Positions 27,164 through 36,264 of a DNA stretch of 64,000 nucleotides are shown here, one piece after another. The stretch is taken from the NCBI RefSeq assembly GCF_030271255.1, contig NZ_JASJOM010000004.1, forward strand, positions 1-64,000. The letters run 5' to 3'. This stretch comes from Peribacillus folii (GTDB lineage Bacteria > Bacillota > Bacilli > Bacillales > DSM-1321). The position numbers were made by a program, and so were the translations under genes. Under the pieces are notes generated by a model. It worked only from the letters and a program-made list of their open reading frames with translations. It was not told where the DNA came from and did no database searches. Within the stretch, counting starts at the first letter, position 1. The number at the start of each line of letters is the position of its first letter.

Positions 27164-27187
27164 CAAAAAAGCCCTCACAATGAGGAC
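27164..27187 (-). terminator. minus-strand terminator without an intact gene
   Basis: Minus-strand stem GTCCTCA / TGAGGGC, 3-nt loop, then TTTTTTG. The DNA upstream of it (27190-27370) has only short decayed frames (for example EELLVVIDEQ), so the gene it served seems lost. Confidence 0.5.
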
Positions 27188-27373
27188 CACGAAATAACCT
27201 ACTCTTATGTAAATCTCACGGAAATTGTTTCATCGTGCAGATCTTGTTGTAGCTACATACACTTATATCACTGTTCGTCAATCACCACGAGCAATTCTTC
27301 CCCCAATTTATATTATTGTGGGCTTCACTCATTTTGTATAGTACTAAATATTATTCTGATTAGAGATATCCAT

Positions 27374-27403
27374 TTATGCGTAAATATTGAATTTTACGCA
27401 TAA
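27374..27403. repeat. 11-bp inverted repeat upstream of xerS remnant
   Basis: TTATGCGTAAA (27374-27384) and TTTACGCATAA (27393-27403) are perfect complements with an 8-nt spacer, 27 bp before the XerS-type pseudogene start. The geometry (11-bp arms, 6-8 bp spacer) is that of a Xer/dif-like or operator site. Confidence 0.45.
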
Positions 27404-27429
27404 GTTAAAGTTAAAAAAGGAGCAAAACA

Positions 27430-28543
27430 ATGGCCAATACCAGGTAACATCAAGTCCATGAGCAGAATTTGGAACAACTGGTTAAGTCCATGCCTTTCTA
27501 TATCGTTGAATATATTGATAATAAATTGGATACCCGGTCCCTTTCCATCCTCCTAAATTACGTTCTTGATTATAAATTATTTTTGGAATGGCTGATAGCT
27601 GAAGGCATTGCTGAGCAGGAGCATATTAAGAATATCCCCCTTTCGATTCTGGAAAAGTTGAAGTAAATCGAAGCTCAATCCTTTATCAAATTCTTGGAAC
27701 GGAGAAATATTCCCATCAATAAGCAGGAAACAAAAAAAGCGGAAAAGGTATCCGTCAATCGGAAAATTTCAGCATTACGCTCGCTTTTCAAGTATTTAAC
27801 GACTCAGTCAGAGAATGATGATGGTGAACCTTGCTTCTATCGAAACATCATGTTGTAAAGTTAAGGAAACATTGGGGGCGCGTGCTTACAGAATATCGAC
27901 AAAGATCTTTCACAAAGATGAGGATGCTCGGTTTCTTGAATTCGTGAAGTATGGCTATGACAGAGAGCTACCTGAAAAGTCCAGGAAACTCATATACTTT
28001 AAAAGGGACAGGGAACGTGATTTTGCGATCTTATCTCTCTTCTTAGGTAGCGGCATCCGGGTGAATGAGTTATCCAATCTCAGGCTACGAGACTTTAATT
28101 TCGAGGAAAAGCAAATACACGCTTTACGTAAGGGTGGAAAAAAGGATGTAGTGGCAGTCTCTCCTCCTTCTATGCAGGATATAAAAGATTATCTAGCTGT
28201 GCGAACGGAACGTTATAGAGGCTCAAACGATGATGCCAGCTATGTATTCTTGACTAGGGTGAATGATGGAGAGACTCCCCTTTCCAACCGAGCTATTGAG
28301 GCTTTAGTAAAGAAATACACGAAGTCCTTTAAGTCCAATAAATCCATGTCTCCACACAAACTGAGGCATACCTATGGGACGAATTTAATGGAACAGTCAG
28401 GAAATATTCACTTGCTGATGACTCAACTGGGTCATACGTCGACTACAACGGCTGCTCTCTATACAAACCCAGAACAGGAAAAGGCTAAAAAGGCAGCTAA
28501 ACAGCTGGGTGAGAGAAGAACAAATTATCGTGAAAAGGATTAA
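27430..28543 (+). pseudogene. xerS: XerS-type tyrosine recombinase, broken
   Basis: A ribosome site AAAGGAG precedes ATG 27430. The reading MANTR-stop-HQVHEQNLEQLVKSMPF then runs in frame to a TAA at 27664, continues as IEAQSFIKFLERRNIPIN ... VNRKISALRSLFKYLTTQ to a stop after YRNIML (27838), and resumes one frame over as KVKETLGARAYRISTKIFH to TAA 28543. This is the single-chain recombinase XerS layout. The catalytic half is intact: Arg in SGIRVNELSNLRLRD, HKLRHTYG, LGHTSTTTAALYTN with the Tyr. Two nonsense codons and one deletion/frameshift kill the N-terminal half. Chromosome dimer resolution must rely on other Xer proteins. Confidence 0.8.
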
Positions 28544-28546
28544 AAG

Positions 28547-28580
28547 AAAAAAGAGAAGATTTTTTAGTCTTCTCTTTTTT
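28547..28580. terminator. bidirectional terminator
   Basis: Perfect 13-bp stem AAAAAAGAGAAGA / TCTTCTCTTTTTT with an 8-nt loop between the recombinase remnant (plus) and the lacI-type gene (minus), which ends at 28675. Confidence 0.8.
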
Positions 28581-28674
28581 ATATTGATTGTAACTTCGGA
28601 AATTGTCATTGATTTGGAAAAGCTATACGTTATAAAATATTTGTTAAAAGCGCAAGCTCAAGATTAAATAAACG

Positions 28675-29700
28675 TTATTTTGGTTCAAGTGTTTTGACAC
28701 TTTCTCGTTTAATTAACTGATGAGGAACAAATACTCTCTTTTTCGCCTCTTTATTTTCCATCATCCGCTGCAGTAAAATGGCTGCTTGTTTCCCGATTTC
28801 AAAGAAATCCTGTTTAACCGTGGTGAGACGAGGATGGGTATATTCCGCTACAACCAAACCATCAAAACCTGTAACAGAGATATCTTCAGGGATTCGCAAA
28901 CCTGCTTCTTTCACAGCTCTCATCACACCAAACGCCATCAAGTCACTGAAGCAAAGAAATGCGGTAGGCCTTTTGGTTTCGAGATACTGTTTTGCCATGA
29001 TATACGCCTGTTCTTCAGAAAAGTTGGCATGTAGCACGTCTTCTTCCTGCAGCTCCAATCCACGATCCTGAAAGGCAGTAATAACTCCAGCTATCCGTTC
29101 AGTATTCACAACCGTTTCAATTTTCCCAGCAATAATGGCAATGTCTCGGTGATGACAATCTAGTAAATAGCTGGCTACCTCGCGGGTTGCCTCGAAGTTG
29201 TTCGTAGAAACATCTCCAATTAGGCCTTCGCCATTCTTCGTCGTAAGGTCAATGAGAACACAAGGGATTTTCGTGTTGACAAGTTCGAGGAAATAATGAT
29301 CTTCTACAGTAATCCCCTGTAAAATCACACCGCCAATATTACGTTCACCACAAAATTTTGTATAGCTTTTTTGCTTTTGTTTTTTTGAATCTGTAAAAAA
29401 GTAAGATAATTCATATGGTATATCTTCAACCGCACTATACACGCCTTTAAACAAATTAAAGAGGTTAAAGTTATCCTTCCCGTCCGTGTCAAGAAATCCA
29501 GAAGTAATCATACCAATTGTCAATTGTCTTTTAGATGATAGGTTTTTTGCCACAACATTGGGCGTATAGTTCAGTTCCTCCGCTACTTTGAAGATCTTCT
29601 GCCTGGTATTTTCACTAACATCGGGATAATTATTGAAAGCCTTTGAGACAATTCCTACAGAAACACCCGCTTTTATTGCTACATCTTTAATTGTGGTCAT
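28675..29700 (-). CDS. LacI-family transcriptional regulator
   Basis: 341 residues. The N-terminal DNA-binding domain TTIKDVAIKAGVSVGIVSKA with hinge helix AKNLSSKRQ (about 1-58) is followed by a periplasmic-binding-protein-like sensor domain (about 60-335; GEGLIGDVSTNNFEATREVA, FLCFSDLMAFGVMRAVKE, RLTTVKQDFFEIGKQA). It is the last gene of the GH65 disaccharide operon (41 bp after pgmB), so it is probably an autoregulated local repressor acting on the AAACGTTT-centred sites upstream of the operon. The effector is likely the disaccharide or a glucose phosphate. Confidence 0.9.
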   Translation of the reverse strand: MTTIKDVAIKAGVSVGIVSKAFNNYPDVSENTRQKIFKVAEELNYTPNVVAKNLSSKRQLTIGMITSGFLDTDGKDNFNLFNLFKGVYSAVEDIPYELSYFFTDSKKQKQKSYTKFCGERNIGGVILQGITVEDHYFLELVNTKIPCVLIDLTTKNGEGLIGDVSTNNFEATREVASYLLDCHHRDIAIIAGKIETVVNTERIAGVITAFQDRGLELQEEDVLHANFSEEQAYIMAKQYLETKRPTAFLCFSDLMAFGVMRAVKEAGLRIPEDISVTGFDGLVVAEYTHPRLTTVKQDFFEIGKQAAILLQRMMENKEAKKRVFVPHQLIKRESVKTLEPK

Positions 29701-29741
29701 CCTTTTTACCTACCTTTTAACCAAACTATTAAACTAAAAAT

Positions 29742-30410
29742 CTATCTAATGCTGACTGCGCTTGTCAATTCGCTCCAAACAAGCTCTGATGTATTTACCA
29801 ATACGAGATTGGCACCAGCTTTCTTCATCACTTCACCTGTACCGACTCCAACTGCAAACATCCCCGCTTTTTTAATCGCTTCGATTCCAGCTTCTGAATC
29901 TTCAATCCCAATACATTCTTCTGGAGAAACACGCAGCTGATCAGCTGCTTTCAGGAAAATATCAGGTGCAGGTTTACCATTTTGGACAGAATCCGGATCT
30001 ACAATGGTATCAAAATAATGTGTAATCTCCAGATAATTTAGGATTGCCGGACCATTTTTGCTTGCTGAAGCTACCCCAATTTTCATACTATCCTCTTTAA
30101 GCGCATTTAACAATTCCTTAATTCCTGGATAAATATTTTCAGGCTTCAAGTTTACTAACAAACTCTTATATTCATCATTTTTTTGAGTAGCTAAAGCTAT
30201 TTTTTCTTGTCCAGTATAGTTATTACCTGCCCCGCCATGATTTAAAATTTTATTCAAGCTATCCATGCGGCTGATTCCTTTTAACTGTTCATTAAACTCA
30301 TGGTCAAAATCTATCGAAATAGAATTGGCCAGGTTTTTCCACGCCTGAAAATGTAATTCTGCTGTGTCGGTAATGACACCGTCTAAATCGAAAATGACTG
30401 CTTTTACCAT
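29742..30410 (-). CDS. pgmB: beta-phosphoglucomutase
   Basis: 222 residues, HAD superfamily. Converts beta-D-glucose 1-phosphate to glucose 6-phosphate through an aspartyl-phosphate. Motif I DLDGVITDTAELHFQAW (nucleophile Asp and general acid Asp near residues 8 and 10), cap domain about 15-90 (FNEQLKGISRMDSL), VASASKNGP (motif II) and GIEDSEAGIEAIKKAG (motif IV). It sits 21 bp downstream of the ABC permease gene in the GH65 operon. This fits: inverting GH65 phosphorylases release beta-glucose 1-phosphate, which only this mutase can feed into glycolysis. Confidence 0.93.
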   Translation of the reverse strand: MVKAVIFDLDGVITDTAELHFQAWKNLANSISIDFDHEFNEQLKGISRMDSLNKILNHGGAGNNYTGQEKIALATQKNDEYKSLLVNLKPENIYPGIKELLNALKEDSMKIGVASASKNGPAILNYLEITHYFDTIVDPDSVQNGKPAPDIFLKAADQLRVSPEECIGIEDSEAGIEAIKKAGMFAVGVGTGEVMKKAGANLVLVNTSELVWSELTSAVSIR

Positions 30411-30431
30411 ACTTACCCCCTCTATCTTTTG

Positions 30432-31271
30432 TTATTTTACTCCTGCTGACTGATCGTTTTCTGTTATAAAATATTTATTTAATATAATGTAGATGATGAA
30501 AATCGGAATGATCGAAATGATGGATCCCGCCATGATGACATCCCATTGAGTAGAGTTTTTAAACGATTTGGATAATGCATTTAAACCTTGAGTAAGCATA
30601 TATTTATTAGGGCTTGAAATAAATAGTAATGGCTTCATGAATTCATTCCAAACACCCATAAATACGAAGATACCCTGAGTAGCAACAGCCGCTTTTGCAT
30701 TTGGGAGGACAATACGGATGAATGTTCCGAAAGAAGACAACCCGTCCATCGCAGCTGCTTCTTCCACATCCCGCGGGAAGTTAATAAAGAACTGCCTCAT
30801 CATAAAGATGTAGCCAATATTAATCATTGTGGTAAAAATGATAGACCACTGCGAGTCAACCAGATTCAAATTCGAAATAACTATATAGAGCGGAATCATT
30901 GTTACCTGGGAAGGAACCATGATTAACACTAACAGTAAACTAAACAGCAGTTGACGTCCTTTAAAATCAATACGTGCCAGAGCATAACCTGCCATTGTAT
31001 TAAAGAAAATGTTAAAAATCATTGTCAGCAGCGCAACAAATAAGGAGTTACTGATCCATTGTGGAAACTGTGACGCAAAGATGGTTTTATAGCCACGAAA
31101 ACTCCATGCTTCCGGTAAAAATGTACTACCTCCAGCTATTTCAGCTGTTGTTTTAAAGGAAGTTAAGATACTCCAGACAAAAGGTGCCAGTGTCAGTAGT
31201 GAGTATGCTATTAATAACGTATATACAATTATTTTTAGGCTTCTATTATTTTTTTTCATATTATCATCCAT
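30432..31271 (-). CDS. sugar ABC transporter permease, MalG type
   Basis: 279 residues, six membrane helices. The EAA loop that docks the ATPase reads EEAAAMDGLSSFGTFIRIVL (about 190-209). It is of the carbohydrate-uptake CUT1 class (MalG/MsmG-like). It overlaps the upstream permease gene by 8 nt, so the two are coupled; whether ATG 31271 or the ATG four codons later is used is open. Together with the other permease and the lipoprotein it imports the disaccharide cut by the GH65 enzyme. No ATPase gene is in the operon, so a shared MsmX-type ATPase is expected. Confidence 0.9.
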   Translation of the reverse strand: MDDNMKKNNRSLKIIVYTLLIAYSLLTLAPFVWSILTSFKTTAEIAGGSTFLPEAWSFRGYKTIFASQFPQWISNSLFVALLTMIFNIFFNTMAGYALARIDFKGRQLLFSLLLVLIMVPSQVTMIPLYIVISNLNLVDSQWSIIFTTMINIGYIFMMRQFFINFPRDVEEAAAMDGLSSFGTFIRIVLPNAKAAVATQGIFVFMGVWNEFMKPLLFISSPNKYMLTQGLNALSKSFKNSTQWDVIMAGSIISIIPIFIIYIILNKYFITENDQSAGVK

Positions 31272-32145
31272 TCACTTTATCCGCTTTTAGTAGTTTGTTC
31301 ACTATGAAGGTCACTGTAAAAATGATTAATCCAAGCATGAACGCCAATGCGGTAGCCCGTCCCATATCATTGCTCGAGAATGCTAACTGATAAATGTAAA
31401 GAGAGAAGGTCAGCGTTGAGTTCTGTGGTCCGCCTGTACCATTTGAGATAATGAACGCCTGGTCAAAAATTTGGAAGGTACCGACAATTCCCATTGTCAA
31501 AACATAAAACGTAATTGGCATTAGCTGTGGAACCGTTACATGCACAAATTGTTTTACCTTATTAGCTCCATCAATTTGTGCCGCCTCATAAAGACTCCAC
31601 GGAATATCCTGGAGACCAGATAAAAAGACAATCATAAAATGCGGTATCGTTGAAAAAATATTCATGATCATAATGACGGTCAGTGCCAAGTCTGGATTGG
31701 TCAAGAATTGAACGTTCTTGCCAAAGACTGATTCAATTACGTTTGGAACTAATCCATTGTTGTTAAACAGCCACATAAAAATCAGCGTCATTGCCGATGA
31801 AGATGTCAATGTTGGAATAAACATAATGGTTAAGAACGTCCTATTAAACTTAATTTTACTGTTTAAAAATGACGCCAGAATCATTGCAAGAATCGTCTGG
31901 ATTGGTACAACAACTGCTACGTACTTCGTGGTATTTTCAAACGATGCCCAAAATTTTGGGTCATTGAAGATTTTTTCAAAATTACCTAGTCCTACAAATG
32001 TCCTTGTTCCAGATAAAAGGTCAACTTTAAAGAACATCATGAAAAATGCATAACCAATTGGAACTAATGTAAATACAAGGATCACCAGTAAAGCAGGTGT
32101 TAAAAAAGAATAACCCTGTAAAGTATTGTAACGTTTCTTACCCAT
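31264..32145 (-). CDS. sugar ABC transporter permease, MalF type
   Basis: 293 residues with six membrane helices. The EAA motif is EAAQIDGANKVKQFVHVTVP (about 195-214). CUT1-class partner of the downstream permease. The N-terminus KKRYNTLQGYSFLTPALL is typical of short MalF-like subunits without the large periplasmic loop of E. coli MalF. It lies 188 bp downstream of the binding-protein gene; that gap may hold an RNA-processing or partial-termination signal that makes the lipoprotein more abundant than the permeases (inference; no clear hairpin was found). Confidence 0.9.
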   Translation of the reverse strand: MGKKRYNTLQGYSFLTPALLVILVFTLVPIGYAFFMMFFKVDLLSGTRTFVGLGNFEKIFNDPKFWASFENTTKYVAVVVPIQTILAMILASFLNSKIKFNRTFLTIMFIPTLTSSSAMTLIFMWLFNNNGLVPNVIESVFGKNVQFLTNPDLALTVIMIMNIFSTIPHFMIVFLSGLQDIPWSLYEAAQIDGANKVKQFVHVTVPQLMPITFYVLTMGIVGTFQIFDQAFIISNGTGGPQNSTLTFSLYIYQLAFSSNDMGRATALAFMLGLIIFTVTFIVNKLLKADKVNG

Positions 32146-32333
32146 TTGATCCCACCTCTTATTTAGAGAAACACAACCGCTTTGTCAGTTATGCACTTAT
32201 GTCTTCTTTACACGGTAGCTCCCATAAAGAGAGTTTCTAGCCGGTTGAAGCACATCATCTGTCAATCGCGCTTCGTGGTAATTGATAAAATAGGGGCTAG
32301 TCATAAGAGATAGTCCTATATATTGTTAACTAA

Positions 32334-33578
32334 TTATTGCTGACGTTTAATTTCGTCATTTGCTTCTTTTTCTGTATCCTTCATCGCTTGTTCGACTGTC
32401 TTGTCACCGTTAACCGCTGCTGTGAACTGGTTGTCAAATGCAGTACTAATGACTGGAAGATTTACTCCGGATGACCAAACTGTACCGTATTCTGCACCTA
32501 GAACGTGTGCTTTTACTACTTCATTTTGATCTAGTTTCATAGCTTCAGCCACAGATTGGCGAGTTGGGAATGTGACAGAAATCTCGCTCCATTGCTGCTG
32601 TCCTTTACCTGTCATATATTTCACAAATTCAGTTGCCGCTTCCTTTTTATCCGTAGCTTTTGCCATTGCATAACCTACTGTAAAAGTCGTCGTTTGGTTT
32701 TTACCATTAACCGTTGGTGCTTCTACTACTTCATACTTTACATCAGGGTAGTTTTGGCGTAATGCACTTAATACCCAGTTCCCTTCAATCATGATGACTG
32801 CTTTATTTGAGCCGAATGCTGCACCAGCTGAATCCATACCAAGGTCAATAGAAGGGTTTTTCAGATATCCGGCTTTCTTTCCATCTACTAGACTTTGAAG
32901 ATAGTCTAGCGCCTCTGGGCTAGAAGTGAAATCAGCACGGTTTTTATCGGTTACAGGGGTAAGTCCGCTTGCAATTAAACTGCTCATATTTCTTGCAAAT
33001 GCAGTATCAAAGATCATAGCAGCCTGGTCTTTAGCTAATTTCCCTTGAAGCTCTTTAGAAAATGCCATTAAACCAACCCAATCCTTTGGTACATCTTCCA
33101 TGGTATAGCCAGCTTTAGTTAAAAGATCTGTATTTACATACATTCCAAGAGTAGAATAATCTTTTGGAAGTGCATATAATTTTCCTTCATCTTTAAAAGA
33201 GTTTAGTAATGGCTGATAAAAATCATCAGGGTTGTCCACATCTTTAAGTTCAGCTACTACTCCACTTTTAATAAATTTGGGTGCTGTGAATGATTCTAGG
33301 TAGAAAACATCCGGAGCATTTTTTGCTGCAAATCGAGCTGTTAATGCATCTTGAAAGTTATCTTGAATGACTTCAATCTTTACATCAATGCCTGATTCTT
33401 TTTCAAAAGTTGCTACTGTTTTTTCAAGACCCTTTGTTTCAGCAGGTGATGAACCCCATACAGCTAAACTGATGGAATTATCATCCTTTGATGATCCACT
33501 TTTTTCACTAGAAAAGCCACATGCTGTCAAACCTGCTACCAACACTGCACCAGAAACTAATTTAGCGACTGTTTTCAT
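32334..33578 (-). CDS. sugar-binding lipoprotein of ABC transporter
   Basis: 414 residues. A signal peptide with lipobox LTAC (Cys20) anchors it to the membrane; after a Ser/Lys linker the mature domain has the class of extracellular solute-binding proteins family 1 (ISLAVWGSSPAETKGLE, DVFYLESFTAPKFIKSGVVAEL, FGSNKAVIMIEGNWVLSAL). It captures the oligosaccharide for the two permeases downstream. Located 24 bp after the GH65 gene in the same operon. Confidence 0.92.
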   Translation of the reverse strand: MKTVAKLVSGAVLVAGLTACGFSSEKSGSSKDDNSISLAVWGSSPAETKGLEKTVATFEKESGIDVKIEVIQDNFQDALTARFAAKNAPDVFYLESFTAPKFIKSGVVAELKDVDNPDDFYQPLLNSFKDEGKLYALPKDYSTLGMYVNTDLLTKAGYTMEDVPKDWVGLMAFSKELQGKLAKDQAAMIFDTAFARNMSSLIASGLTPVTDKNRADFTSSPEALDYLQSLVDGKKAGYLKNPSIDLGMDSAGAAFGSNKAVIMIEGNWVLSALRQNYPDVKYEVVEAPTVNGKNQTTTFTVGYAMAKATDKKEAATEFVKYMTGKGQQQWSEISVTFPTRQSVAEAMKLDQNEVVKAHVLGAEYGTVWSSGVNLPVISTAFDNQFTAAVNGDKTVEQAMKDTEKEANDEIKRQQ

Positions 33579-33602
33579 GCATAGCTTCCTCCTACATATC
33601 TA

Positions 33603-35942
33603 TTAGTTTAATTCAATTACAACCTGATCTTTTAATTCATAAGTCTTTCCGTACGTTTCAAACACAATTAATTCGTTGTTCTCTGCTTTTACTTTTAAGG
33701 TATCCTGAGTGATGGTAAGTGTCACAGGCTGGCCTTTCCAGTACATGTTAAACTTCATATCATTCCAGTGTTTTGGCAATTTCGGATTGATTCTCAATTT
33801 CCCCTCCAACACTCGTATCCCCGCAAACCCTAATACCGCAGACATCCAAATTCCGCCAATCGATGCTGCGTGTACTCCATGATCGGATGAATGCTTTGCT
33901 GGACCTAAGTCAATTTCAGAAGCTCTTTTAAATAGCGAATAAGCAAGCTCATCTTCGCCAAGGTCATTCGCCAAAATTGAATGTGAGGAAAGGCTTAGGG
34001 AAGAATCATGCAATGTCCTTGGCTCGTAATAATTAAAGTTTGCTTTTTTCACTTCTGTAGAGAAGGTTTGTTCCAGCAATAATTGCAAGATGACAATATC
34101 CGCTTGCTTGGTGATTTGAATTTGATTGACCTGTTCTAGGTTGTAATCGTCAAAGAGACCGCCAACTTTTTCCTGACTCTTGTACTTTGTTAAATCAAGT
34201 TCTTTTAACTGAAGGTACGTATCATCTTGCGGAATAACTAAATCTTCCTCACGCGGCTCTGGCAAATAGATTTTAGTTGATTTTAACTGCCACTCTTCAT
34301 ATGAAGCATTAATAGCCAATAGTTTATCTAATTGTTCAAAACGGGTTGGATTTTCTTCTTTAAGTGAATCTGCATATTTCATGGCAAGCTGCATATTGAA
34401 ATGGGCCATGTAATTGGTAAATGCATTATTATTTACATGCTCTTTATATTCATCTGGACCCACAACTTGATTGATGTGATACTCTTGCTTTCCTTCATTC
34501 CACTCAAGGCGACTTGCCCAAAACTTAGCAGTATCAAAAATCATCTCATAGCCATATTGATCCATAAACTCTTGATCGCCATTAATCGTATAATACTGAT
34601 GAACGGCAAGTGCAATGTCTGCTGTAATATGCTGTTCAATGAAACCAGACCAAATCTTCGTTTGTTTTCCCGTTACAATATCAACGGCTCCCCAAACCGG
34701 AGTTACTTCTCCATCAGTTGGCCAGGCAGCTTCCCAAGGGTACATCGCACCTTCATAGCCGTTTTCCTTAGCTTTTTTCCTTGCTCCCGCTAATCCAAGG
34801 TAACGATATTTTAAGAGCGACTTAGCAACCTTAGGATTTGTATACATGAAAAACGGAAGAATGAATACTTCTGTATCCCAGAATGAATGACCTTTGTAGC
34901 CCTCACCACTCAAGGCTTTCGCACCGATTCCCATTCTTTCATCATGAGCAGGTGTCATAACCGTCAAATGATATAAAGCGAATCGCAATGCGAGCTCATC
35001 AAATGAATCCTTACTGTTTACCTCAAGGTTATAAGCATTCCATACTTTTTTTGCCCAGCCATCCTGATGCGACTGGAATAAGGATTCATATCCCTTTTCA
35101 TAGCTTTCTTTCAAATCTTGCAACGAAAATTCACGAAGATTTTCGAGCGCATAATCTGATGTGTCAAATTCTCTGTCCCGGCTCGTATAAATATTCGTGA
35201 TTTTTTCCATTTCCAATTTGTCGCCTGGCTCAAGGATATTATGGTAAGTCAACCATACTTTACGACGATCCATGACCATTTTAGGTTCTTCTGTTTCTAA
35301 TCCATTAATGGTTACCTTGTGAGCAGTATTAATGACCATGTCTATGTTTGATTCAGTTGTTGTTTGAAGGAGTTGTACAAAACGGTTATCAAAAATCCGT
35401 TTCTCCCCTTCATGGAAATGCTGTGAACCAGTGTTACTCATTTGTGCATTAATACCAGAGTCAAAGGAAATGTCAACTTGATCATTTACGCTTTCGATTT
35501 CCATCTTCATGCCAATATTATGCAAATTATCAAGCGAGACAAATCGTCTGAAATGGAAGCGCAATTCTTTTCCATTTGGTGAAGTCCAATTAAAGGATCT
35601 AGTTAACTCTGCTGTCTTAAGATTCAACTTGCGAACATATTCAGTGGTTTGTCCGAACTCTAAGCTGAATCGCTCATCATCGACACGAATATCGATGCGT
35701 GTAACATCAGCTAAATTCGGTAGTTCTGTCACTTCATTTTCATCAAACTTATTAAAAGTTCCGCTTACAAATAAGTTCCTAACCTCTTTTAGGTAAGCCT
35801 CCTCGGTTGCTGAACGCAATCCCATGTACCCATTGCCCATATACATAATCGATTCGCTCTTTCCTAGGGTATCAGGAGAAAATTCAACCTCAGAAACAAC
35901 CCAGTTTTCAAATTCCCCTTTACCAAGTGTGTAATTCATCAT
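33603..35942 (-). CDS. GH65 family disaccharide phosphorylase
   Basis: A 779-residue glycoside phosphorylase: N-terminal beta-sandwich (about 1-270), linker, (alpha/alpha)6 barrel (about 320-690) and a C-terminal beta domain. The catalytic acid is Glu498 in VVGPDEYKEHVNNNAFTNYM. Other family marks: KGHSFWDTEVFILPFF, AMYPWEAAWPTDGEV, KQADIVILQLLL, YYEPRTLHDSSLS and LGPAKHSSDHGVH. GH65 enzymes phosphorolyse alpha-glucosides (maltose, trehalose, kojibiose, nigerose, glucosylglycerol) with inversion to beta-glucose 1-phosphate. The gene set around it (importer plus pgmB) fits this chemistry, but the exact linkage cannot be read from the sequence. First gene of the operon; GGGGA lies 7 nt upstream. 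Confidence 0.93.
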   Translation of the reverse strand: MMNYTLGKGEFENWVVSEVEFSPDTLGKSESIMYMGNGYMGLRSATEEAYLKEVRNLFVSGTFNKFDENEVTELPNLADVTRIDIRVDDERFSLEFGQTTEYVRKLNLKTAELTRSFNWTSPNGKELRFHFRRFVSLDNLHNIGMKMEIESVNDQVDISFDSGINAQMSNTGSQHFHEGEKRIFDNRFVQLLQTTTESNIDMVINTAHKVTINGLETEEPKMVMDRRKVWLTYHNILEPGDKLEMEKITNIYTSRDREFDTSDYALENLREFSLQDLKESYEKGYESLFQSHQDGWAKKVWNAYNLEVNSKDSFDELALRFALYHLTVMTPAHDERMGIGAKALSGEGYKGHSFWDTEVFILPFFMYTNPKVAKSLLKYRYLGLAGARKKAKENGYEGAMYPWEAAWPTDGEVTPVWGAVDIVTGKQTKIWSGFIEQHITADIALAVHQYYTINGDQEFMDQYGYEMIFDTAKFWASRLEWNEGKQEYHINQVVGPDEYKEHVNNNAFTNYMAHFNMQLAMKYADSLKEENPTRFEQLDKLLAINASYEEWQLKSTKIYLPEPREEDLVIPQDDTYLQLKELDLTKYKSQEKVGGLFDDYNLEQVNQIQITKQADIVILQLLLEQTFSTEVKKANFNYYEPRTLHDSSLSLSSHSILANDLGEDELAYSLFKRASEIDLGPAKHSSDHGVHAASIGGIWMSAVLGFAGIRVLEGKLRINPKLPKHWNDMKFNMYWKGQPVTLTITQDTLKVKAENNELIVFETYGKTYELKDQVVIELN

Positions 35943-35957
35943 AAAAAAATCCCCTTT

Positions 35958-35971
35958 CGAAAACGTTTTCG
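35958..35971. promoter_or_regulatory. LacI-type operator O1
   Basis: CGAAAACGTTTTCG, a perfect 14-bp palindrome with the central CG typical of LacI-family sites, 16 bp upstream of the GH65 start codon. Confidence 0.75.
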
Positions 35972-36011
35972 TTTTTGTTAAAAAAATATAAATTCTCTAG
36001 CTGAGAAAATC

Positions 36012-36027
36012 TGAAAACGCTACCGCA
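36012..36027. promoter_or_regulatory. cre-like site
   Basis: TGAAAACGCTACCGCA resembles the cre consensus TGWAANCGNTNWCA, deviating in the final CA. It lies 70 bp upstream of the GH65 start, consistent with CcpA repression. Confidence 0.4.
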
Positions 36028-36133
36028 TCTTTCAAAATTATTAAAATAGTAATTTAAGTTAACGCTTACAAGTTGCATGTATGAAACAAACGAAAACTTT
36101 CAGTCAAAATATATAACTCTAAATCTTCATTTA

Positions 36134-36147
36134 CGAAAACGTTTTAG
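36134..36147. promoter_or_regulatory. LacI-type operator O2
   Basis: CGAAAACGTTTTAG shares 12 of 14 bases with the perfect operator at 35958, 176 bp away centre to centre. Paired operators at such spacing suit repression by looping. Confidence 0.6.
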
Positions 36148-36250
36148 ATTTTAATGAAAATTAAAATCTTCACCCATAAATTGGATTAAGACTCAATTGA
36201 AAAAGCCGTATTCTTTTGTACTACAAAAACTTGTATATATAGATAATATT

Positions 36251-36264
36251 GCAAACGTTTTTAT
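36251..36264. promoter_or_regulatory. LacI-type operator O3, weak
   Basis: GCAAACGTTTTTAT keeps the AAACGTTT core of the two sites downstream, 117 bp from O2. Confidence 0.4.
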
